Assembly (NCBI GenBank): GCA_944381625.1
Contig: CALWLW010000003.1
Coordinates: forward strand, 124,001 to 188,000
DNA: 64,000 nucleotides
Reading direction: 5' to 3'
Source: an uncultured Lachnoclostridium sp.
GTDB taxonomy: Bacteria; Bacillota; Clostridia; Lachnospirales; Lachnospiraceae
Shown: piece after piece, positions 59,426 to 64,000 of the stretch
Layout: the number at the start of each line of letters is the position of its first letter
How positions within the stretch are numbered: position 1 is the stretch's first letter
Translations under genes and position numbers: made by a program
The notes under the pieces: generated by a model
Database searches by the model: none
Told to the model about the DNA's origin: nothing
Seen by the model: only the letters and a program-made list of their open reading frames with translations

Positions 59426-60643
59426 CTATGCGAGTATTTTATATTTTGCACAGAACCTCTTATAATCTTTTCGGGCTACTTCATCGTCATTGCGATCAAA
59501 GAGAGTAAGCCAGCAACGATACTTCTCAGAAATTTTTTCTCCGTTAATAATTTCATCGAAATAATCATTGATCTTCTGGTCAACAGCGGCTCGCTCAGAA
59601 TTGAATGTTTGTTGGTAGACACTCTTCATGATGCTATCTGAATGCCATCCGCCGCGCTCCTGAGCGTATTTATCCGGGACGTGAAGAACAGACATGACAG
59701 AAGCATTTACATGGCGTAAATCATGGAAAGTCATATGGGGAATACCGGATTTTTTTACCAGCCTTGCAAACCTTTTTGAAAGTGCGGGCGCGCTCATGGT
59801 TACTAAACGGTCTGTTTCTATCTGGGCAATCAAATTCTTGATATAATCAGGAAGCCGGAGAGATCGGTTCCTTGTTGGGTGTTTGCCATTTTCTTTGATC
59901 ACTGGTCCGTTTGGGCCGGTAACAATAACCTCTTTAATGGTTATCATGCTCCCGTCAGCAGAAAGGGATTTGGACTTTGTAAGGCCAATGATTTCTGAGG
60001 CCGTAAAGGAAAGCCACATGGCCAGAAGAACCGGGAGTTCAATGTTTGTTCCTTTTACCATTTCAAATATGACGTCTGGCGTAGATAGTTCGTGCTTGTT
60101 TAAAACCACTTGTGGGAGCTGAACCTTATCCGTGGGGATACCAGGTGCGTAACGATTAATGACCGCTGCAATCAGGCGAAATTCTGAGACCACAGTCTTG
60201 GGTTTGATGGGCTGATTGCTCCTGGCCGAAATGCGTTTGCATTCTGCATTGACAGCATCTCGCAAGATCTCCGCATTTATCGCTTGCAGGGAATATCGCA
60301 TAAGCTCCTGAAAGGCCGTGCGCTGGATCTTTCGATACCCCACTATTGTGGATGGAGAGAGAACTGCATCTGCACTTTCAATATATTTGTCAATGGCTTC
60401 ATACAGCGTCATTTTTTGTGGAGAAAGAAATTGTTTGTTTTGGGCGATAATCTCAGCCTTTATTCTTTCCGCTTCTTTAACAGACGATGCGGTGATGGAG
60501 CGATAAATCCGCTTTTGCTTTTGTTTCCCGGTTTTGGGATCTATGACAGGTTTCCCGCTTTCATCAAAAACTGGTTCTGAGTGGTCGTAGATTTGCCGGC
60601 GGATACTTCCGCTGGGTAATTCGCCTTTTCTCTTTTTTGCCAT
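59426..60643 (-). CDS. Phage-type tyrosine integrase lacking the first catalytic Arg
   Basis: 405-aa site-specific recombinase. An N-terminal arm-binding region (about 1-75) is followed by a SAM-like core-binding domain (about 77-165) and the catalytic domain with HDLR at 307-310, His334 in GGWHS and nucleophile Tyr343 in SVYQQTF. The box I Arg is missing: WLSFTASEIIGL has Thr214 where RxSE is expected. AAGGAGGATGATACG precedes the ATG. Might be inactive or use another residue. Its position by attL suits integration and excision. Confidence 0.92.
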   Translation of the reverse strand: MAKKRKGELPSGSIRRQIYDHSEPVFDESGKPVIDPKTGKQKQKRIYRSITASSVKEAERIKAEIIAQNKQFLSPQKMTLYEAIDKYIESADAVLSPSTIVGYRKIQRTAFQELMRYSLQAINAEILRDAVNAECKRISARSNQPIKPKTVVSEFRLIAAVINRYAPGIPTDKVQLPQVVLNKHELSTPDVIFEMVKGTNIELPVLLAMWLSFTASEIIGLTKSKSLSADGSMITIKEVIVTGPNGPVIKENGKHPTRNRSLRLPDYIKNLIAQIETDRLVTMSAPALSKRFARLVKKSGIPHMTFHDLRHVNASVMSVLHVPDKYAQERGGWHSDSIMKSVYQQTFNSERAAVDQKINDYFDEIINGEKISEKYRCWLTLFDRNDDEVARKDYKRFCAKYKILA

Positions 60644-60676
60644 CGTATCATCCTCCTTAAAAATGGGTATAAAAAT

Positions 60677-60805
60677 AACAGCCAGCGCGAACTCATGTTC
60701 CGCTTGCGGGCTGTCTCCAGAGATGATACAATTATTTCGATATATGGGGTATCTCTCTGGAGATATCTATGACCGTCCTGGTGTTGGCGCACTAGGGCGG
60801 TTTTT
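60677..60805 (+). ncRNA. Candidate structured RNA with three hairpins and terminator
   Basis: Hairpin 1: ACAGCC plus GCGCGAAC with GTTCCGC and GGCTGT (60677-60714). Hairpin 2: CTCCAGAGA-GATAC with GTATCTCTCTGGAG (60715-60762). Hairpin 3: ACCGTCCT with AGGGCGGT (60772-60801) then TTTTT. On the minus strand hairpin 1 is followed by TTATTTTT and may terminate the operon upstream of the integrase. No promoter identified. Confidence 0.4.
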
Positions 60806-61292
60806 ATCTATGCTCTATTCTATAAATTTTTGCCTTGGCATTTTGAATTTTTTTTTCTTTTGAATTATTAAAGTGCCACATAGAAAAAATTATTATAACC
60901 AAGGTGGAGATAATAAAAGCCACTTCCATTCCGTAAATGGAGTTGATAATCCCTACGAAAATAATCCAAGCAATTCCTATGTACAAGGATTCGTCTTCAA
61001 GGGCGGGGCAAAGGATGGATATAGTGAATGCTAAAAATTCAGGGAGACCAACTATCACACTAGATGCTATCATTGCATTTTTAAATCCAGCTCCTAACAA
61101 TGTTAACGGTATGCCTAATACTACGCAAACAATAATTATGCTTATAGGTATGGTAAAAGCATAAAATGAAAATTGTTTTTTGCGTAGAAAAGAAAGTGAC
61201 TCCTTGTCTTTACTCTCAAGATATCTTAGAAGAGCAATATTGTATTCCAGATCTTTTTCATCTTTTGTTTTTGGGGATTTCCGATTTCTCAT
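60804..61292 (-). CDS. Small membrane protein of the phage lysogeny module
   Basis: 162-aa protein with a charged N-terminus (about 40 residues) and four hydrophobic segments (about 45-65, 70-90, 100-120 and 123-140), ending in a basic tail. I do not recognise the family. Placement between the integrase and the repressor operon is where superinfection-exclusion or lysogenic conversion genes often lie, but that is inference only. A/T-rich. Confidence 0.65.
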   Translation of the reverse strand: MRNRKSPKTKDEKDLEYNIALLRYLESKDKESLSFLRKKQFSFYAFTIPISIIIVCVVLGIPLTLLGAGFKNAMIASSVIVGLPEFLAFTISILCPALEDESLYIGIAWIIFVGIINSIYGMEVAFIISTLVIIIFSMWHFNNSKEKKIQNAKAKIYRIEHR

Positions 61293-61300
61293 TTCTTCGC

Positions 61301-61726
61301 TTAGTACACTCCATCATAAAGCCATTTCTTCTCTTCGCTATTCTGGATCGTATCGGAGCCGGAAAAGGAAGAAATGAACTTCATGTCACGCTCATATTCC
61401 ATCATTTGTTTTTGCAACTTTCTCCGTTCCCGCCTGATTCTTTTCATTATTTTATCCAAAGTATCTGATGAGGCCGGAGATATGTTTTCTGTCTTTTTTG
61501 AGACAGTAAGATTGTGAGCGATATGCTCGATCTGTTGAACATCCTTCTTCTGGAAATCACCGGCTCGGATATGTTCCATAGCGTGATCGTATGCTGCTGC
61601 TTGCTGCTCCGTGGAATGTTTGGCATTGATCAGGATAGTGAATGATCCATCCTCGTTTGGAACAACCATTTCTTTTTGCAGATTTGGAAAATCCAGAAGA
61701 ACGACATTAACATCCGGTGTCGTCAT
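61301..61726 (-). CDS. ImmA/IrrE-like phage protein with HAMEH motif
   Basis: 141-aa protein. The segment AAAYDHAMEHIRAGDF contains HxxxH where IrrE/ImmA metallopeptidases have HExxH; the Glu is in position 4 (HAMEH), so catalysis is doubtful. Beginning VNVVLLDFPN and the FTILINAKHS strand match short proteins paired with phage repressors. The C-terminal third is charged and helical. ATG 61726 follows AAAGGAGC. It overlaps the XRE repressor gene by 20 bases. Confidence 0.65.
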   Translation of the reverse strand: MTTPDVNVVLLDFPNLQKEMVVPNEDGSFTILINAKHSTEQQAAAYDHAMEHIRAGDFQKKDVQQIEHIAHNLTVSKKTENISPASSDTLDKIMKRIRRERRKLQKQMMEYERDMKFISSFSGSDTIQNSEEKKWLYDGVY

Positions 61727-62087
61727 CGGTTCCACGCTCCTTTCTCTTGAGAGCTAGCGCCATATTATGTAGTGCCCGGAGATCTTCCGGATCAGCGTCT
61801 CTTGTTGCATCAAAAAGTGCACGAAGTTCTTTGTTTTCAAAAATTTCCTGTGCGACCTTTGCGGTTTCATCATTAAAGTAGTATTTTTCAGAACTTTCCT
61901 CAGTTCCCATAAGATAACCAAGCGTTACACCAAAATAATCAGCTATTTTTTGGAGGCGTTTTGCGGAAGTATTGCCAGTTTTTAACTTCCCTATAGACCC
62001 TCTTCCGAAACCGAGTTTTTCTTCTAAAGCGGTTGCAGCAATGCCATGCTCTTCACATAAGTGGATGATTATTTCATACGTTGACAT
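61707..62087 (-). CDS. XRE family repressor (CI-like)
   Basis: 126-aa transcription factor. A helix-turn-helix of XRE type is at about residues 8-62 (IAATALEEKLGFGRGSIGKLKTGN, then KRLQKIADYFGVTLGYLMG) and a short acidic helical tail follows. It should bind the TAGA-N6-TCTA sites upstream and maintain lysogeny. AAGGAGAATCT precedes the ATG. Lacks a self-cleavage peptidase domain, so its inactivation may depend on the downstream IrrE-like partner. Confidence 0.88.
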   Translation of the reverse strand: MSTYEIIIHLCEEHGIAATALEEKLGFGRGSIGKLKTGNTSAKRLQKIADYFGVTLGYLMGTEESSEKYYFNDETAKVAQEIFENKELRALFDATRDADPEDLRALHNMALALKRKERGTDDDTGC

Positions 62088-62127
62088 AGATTCTCCTTGC
62101 GAAATAGAAAAATATCTACAAAAACTA

Positions 62128-62156
62128 TTGACAACGTAGAAAGTTATCTATATAAT
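62128..62156 (+). promoter_or_regulatory. Rightward early promoter
   Basis: -35 TTGACA (62128-62133), 17 bases, -10 TATAAT (62151-62156). Operator 2 fills the last 14 bases of the spacer. Start about 62163. Confidence 0.78.
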
Positions 62157-62236
62157 ACAGGACATGAGGTAGAAAAAATTCTACGAATCAATGAATGAAA
62201 GTAGATGATTTTCTTAGAAATATTGTGGTTAATATA

Positions 62237-62265
62237 AGTATAGATTATTTTCTACGCCATGTCAA
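62237..62265 (-). promoter_or_regulatory. Leftward repressor promoter
   Basis: Minus strand: -35 TTGACA (62260-62265), 17 bases, -10 TATACT (62237-62242). Operator 5 (62241-62254) lies within the spacer. Start about 62230, so it runs face-to-face with the rightward promoter. Confidence 0.72.
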
Positions 62266-62316
62266 TGATTAACATAGAATTTTTTCTAACCTCAATTAAA
62301 TCAGGGAGGTGATAGA

Positions 62317-62541
62317 TTGATTTATGAAAAAATAGCAGAAATTACATCTAATAAGAAAATGAGCATTCGGGAAGTAGAACAAAAAGCAGGTGTGGCGAAT
62401 GGAACGATCGCTAAATGGAAGACGGCGAGTCCGACGCTCAAAAGCCTTTTGGCAGTCTCCAGCGTACTGGATGTAAAGATCGAAGATTTAACAAGAGATG
62501 AAGGAGGTGTACAGGATGCCAAAAATACAACCAAGTCTTGA
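62317..62541 (+). CDS. XRE family Cro-like protein
   Basis: 74-aa helix-turn-helix protein; TTG start at 62317 after GGGAGGTGATAGA. HTH region: IREVEQKAGVANGTIAKWKTASP, then LKSLLAVSSVLDVKIEDL. Small size with almost only the DNA-binding domain suits a Cro-type antagonist of the repressor at the shared operators. First gene of the rightward early operon; overlaps the next gene. Confidence 0.85.
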   Translation: MIYEKIAEITSNKKMSIREVEQKAGVANGTIAKWKTASPTLKSLLAVSSVLDVKIEDLTRDEGGVQDAKNTTKS

Positions 62542-62767
62542 CGAAATGCGGGATCGTGAATCTCGCGCGGTTATGGCAGACGGCCAGATGCGGAAGGCGT
62601 TAAAAGATGAAGATATGGGGCGGTTTCTCAGCATCACTCGTCCAACGTACCAGAAACGCCGGAGACAGCCGGACACATTTACCATGAGGGAGTTCCGGGC
62701 GCTGATCCGGGTACTGGGGCTGAGTGACGAAGAGATTATCCGGTTCGTAAGAGGAAAGAGAAAATGA
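62516..62767 (+). CDS. Small helix-turn-helix-like phage protein
   Basis: 83-aa basic protein; ATG 62516 follows AAGGAGGTGTACAGG. The segment GRFLSITRPTYQKRRRQPDTFTMREFRALIRVLGL resembles a Cro/C1-type or antirepressor-like HTH. It overlaps the Cro-like gene by 26 bases. Possibly a second regulator. Not firmly identified. A 19-codon frame (62764-62823) follows, bridging to the next gene. Confidence 0.65.
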   Translation: MPKIQPSLDEMRDRESRAVMADGQMRKALKDEDMGRFLSITRPTYQKRRRQPDTFTMREFRALIRVLGLSDEEIIRFVRGKRK

Positions 62768-62815
62768 CGATGCTGGAATACCGCCAGGTAGCGTCTGATA
62801 TGGGAGTGACAGTAT

Positions 62816-62947
62816 ATGAGTAAAGTGGTGTGTGTTCTTCTCGTTGGAGGCATTTTTCTCTGTTCTGCTGACAATATGCTTGTCGTTGGAATCGGGGTCA
62901 TAATGCTGACGGTGGGGATGGTACTGGCAAAAAAATGGAGGTTGTAA
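62816..62947 (+). CDS. 43-aa membrane peptide
   Basis: Predicted 43-residue peptide with two hydrophobic stretches, VVCVLLVGGIFLCSA and MLVVGIGVIMLTVGMVLA, ending in KKWRL. Its stop touches the GTG of the next gene. Upstream purines GGGAGTGACAG act as ribosome binding site. Small membrane proteins are common in phage early regions; function unknown. Confidence 0.5.
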   Translation: MSKVVCVLLVGGIFLCSADNMLVVGIGVIMLTVGMVLAKKWRL

Positions 62948-63160
62948 GTGGAGAGGCGATCCTTGACATTTCAGGAGCATCAGGTTCTGGCAGAGCGGAT
63001 TCGGGCGGAACTTCAAAGGCAGTGCTTAAGCATAGCGGATTTGGCAGATATGACGGGCTACAGTGTGCGAAGTATTTACCGCCTTTTAGATCCGGTTCGG
63101 CCGGTAAGCTGGGATCTGGCCTATGAAGTGTTCAGGGCGCTGGAAATGGAGGACGCATGA
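62948..63160 (+). CDS. XRE/HTH small regulator
   Basis: 70-aa protein; GTG start at 62948 with GGAGG 5 bases upstream. HTH: LQRQCLSIADLADMTGYSVRSIYRLLDP. No other domain. It overlaps the following gene by 4 bases. Third HTH gene of the rightward operon; could be an excisionase-like or early regulator. Confidence 0.75.
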   Translation: MERRSLTFQEHQVLAERIRAELQRQCLSIADLADMTGYSVRSIYRLLDPVRPVSWDLAYEVFRALEMEDA

Positions 63161-63429
63161 TACATATTGTTGGTGAGTATTATGTCGGGGCGGATGAAGC
63201 CTGCTATACCGTTTACCAGAAAAAGAAAGCCGTCCGGGAAGGCTCAGAAACAGAAGTTGCAAAACCGATCCATTACTGGAACTCGTTTGAGAAAGCTGTC
63301 ATGGATGCCGTGGAGCTTTACAAGCGGAGAAAACTGGCAGATATGGATGGTGAACTGAGAGAGGCAATAAGGGCTCTTGAAACGGTAAATAACGAACTGA
63401 GAGACATTCTGCGGGTGGTAAGAGGATGA
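63157..63429 (+). CDS. Hypothetical phage early protein
   Basis: 90-aa charged protein with an N-terminal beta-like stretch (MIHIVGEYYVGADEACYTVYQKK... in short form) and a C-terminal helix from about residue 45 to the end that could form a coiled coil. Not recognised. ATGA overlaps the upstream stop and its own stop overlaps the next small gene. Confidence 0.6.
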   Translation: MIHIVGEYYVGADEACYTVYQKKKAVREGSETEVAKPIHYWNSFEKAVMDAVELYKRRKLADMDGELREAIRALETVNNELRDILRVVRG

Positions 63430-63515
63430 AGTTTTTTAAAGATAATAAGTGGGTGCTTCTGGCTCTGCCGGGCGCGGCGCTTATGTGGAGTATATGGAGG
63501 TTATTATGCATGTAA
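63426..63515 (+). CDS. 29-aa membrane peptide
   Basis: Predicted 29-residue peptide with charged N-terminus MKFFKDNK and a hydrophobic helix WVLLALPGAALMWSIW. It is coupled by ATGA to the upstream gene and its end overlaps the ATPase start. Weakly supported because so short. Confidence 0.4.
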   Translation: MKFFKDNKWVLLALPGAALMWSIWRLLCM

Positions 63516-64000
63516 CAAAAATCAAAATCAAAAACCTGTATGGGATCAGGGAATATGAATCTGACGGCAAATCGTCCGAACTGACCGGTGAAAACGGGAC
63601 CGGGAAATCCTCCGTTATTGACGCGATCAAGTATGCACTGACGAATAAATCTGACCGGAAATATATTGTCCGGAATGGAGAGACGGAAGGCGAGATCCTG
63701 ATCGAGACAGATACCGGACTCAGGATCAACCGGAAAGCCAGGACGAATCAGGTTGATTATAAATCTGTGAAACAGAACGGCAGGGAGGTTGGGAGCCCGG
63801 AGAGTTTCCTGCGCGATATTTTCTCCCCGCTGCAGCTTTCCCCGGTAGAGTTCCTGGAAAAGACAGAGAAGGAACAGAACGCGATTATCCTGGATATGAT
63901 CAATTATGACTGGGATCTGAATACCATCCGGGAATGGTTCGGGGAACTTCCGGCATGGGTGTCTTACGATCAGAATATTCTCGCCGTGTTGAATGATATC
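63506..64000 (+). CDS. SbcC/RecF-like AAA ATPase, 3'-truncated by window end
   Basis: First 165 residues of an ATPase of the SMC/RecF/SbcC type, starting MHVTKIKIKNLYGIREYE with Walker A GENGTGKSS at about residues 28-36. TGGAGG lies 5 bases before ATG 63506. In temperate phages such genes precede RecT-like or other recombination genes, giving a replication/recombination module. The C-terminal Walker B part is beyond the window, so its final class is open. Confidence 0.82.
   Translation, partial: MHVTKIKIKNLYGIREYESDGKSSELTGENGTGKSSVIDAIKYALTNKSDRKYIVRNGETEGEILIETDTGLRINRKARTNQVDYKSVKQNGREVGSPESFLRDIFSPLQLSPVEFLEKTEKEQNAIILDMINYDWDLNTIREWFGELPAWVSYDQNILAVLNDI

Larger units (their letters stand above)
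62105..62288. promoter_or_regulatory. Array of six TAGA-N6-TCTA operators
   Basis: 14-base sites at 62105-62118, 62137-62150, 62170-62183, 62202-62215 (last base T in place of A), 62241-62254 and 62275-62288. Centres are 32, 33, 32, 39 and 34 bases apart, close to three helical turns. All lie in the switch region between the two XRE genes. Confidence 0.82.
59334..64000. mobile_element. Left part of an integrated phage-like element
   Basis: Begins at the tRNA fragment, continues past the window. Contents in order: integrase (minus), three-hairpin region, membrane protein (minus), IrrE-like protein (minus), XRE repressor (minus), operator array, Cro-like XRE (plus), several small proteins (plus) and an SbcC/RecF-like ATPase (plus, partial). 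This order matches the lysogeny and early modules of temperate phages of Clostridia. No structural genes are in view, so an ICE cannot be excluded. Confidence 0.75.

Noticed and set aside
59333..59641. 102-codon plus-strand frame starting in the tRNA fragment
   Set aside because: It reads antisense to the integrase end and covers the attachment site; not protein-like in the first part.
1..64000. CRISPR array
   Set aside because: No regularly spaced identical 25-40 base repeats with unique spacers were seen; the 14-base prophage sites are operators.

Overview
The window is about 64 kb of chromosome from a spore-forming, anaerobic, GC-rich member of the Clostridia. Lachnospiraceae fits best, but that is inference. 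The support is a complete spoIIIA operon, feoAB, LuxS, a PPi-type phosphofructokinase with pyruvate phosphate dikinase, a split transketolase, and strong AGGAGG ribosome binding sites with TTGACA-N17-TATAAT promoters.

Layout. 1-4.6 kb: spoIIIAA-AH, the mother-cell half of the SpoIIIA-SpoIIQ channel (spoIIIAA is cut by the window start). 4.6-7.0 kb: feoAB ferrous iron uptake behind a Fur box. 7.1-10.5 kb: a GntR/YtrA repressor, an ABC exporter and a CmpB-like membrane protein. 10.5-16.1 kb: Fic protein, thioredoxin and its reductase, PadR with a HAAS-domain protein, lactate/malate dehydrogenase and a serine recombinase followed by an inverted-repeat cluster. 16.1-21.4 kb: a more AT-rich block with an orphan BlaR1-like M56 protein and a MacB/FtsX-type ABC transporter. 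21.5-35.2 kb: metabolic and housekeeping genes (aminotransferase, transketolase halves, RNase Z-like hydrolase, luxS, mgtE, trpS, RluA-type synthase, queH, and an MBOAT plus SGNH O-acetylation pair). 35.4-40.5 kb: a secreted repeat protein, an AraC-type regulator overlapping a second-type clpP, small enzymes and tRNA-Ser(CGA). 40.5-54.6 kb: core genes rqcH, yicC, gmk, rpoZ, ptsI, ptsH, an M16C peptidase, era, a small YqzL-like gene, recO, glyS and the PPi-type pfk. 54.6-58.4 kb: gene debris, a lipoprotein and ppdK with a 5'-terminal hairpin. 58.4-59.2 kb: hicAB toxin-antitoxin.

From about 59.33 kb to the right edge lies the left end of an integrated phage-like element. A tRNA 3'-end fragment with the matching terminator marks the probable left attachment site. 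It is followed by a tyrosine integrase that lacks the first catalytic arginine, a three-hairpin intergenic RNA candidate, an immunity region (XRE repressor plus an IrrE-like partner), a switch region, and early genes ending in an SbcC/RecF-like ATPase cut by the window end. The switch region has six regularly spaced copies of TAGA-N6-TCTA (about 32-39 bp apart) and two face-to-face promoters, each with one operator in its spacer. This is the most striking structure in the window.

How the genes work together. Sporulation, iron uptake, redox and central carbon genes are ordinary host functions. PPi-type Pfk and PPDK are both present close together, as expected for PPi-linked glycolysis. ptsI-ptsH encodes the sugar PTS phosphorelay, but HPr has Arg at position 46, so it should not accept the usual HPr kinase regulation. 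All functions are inferred from motifs and gene context read by eye; no database search was run.
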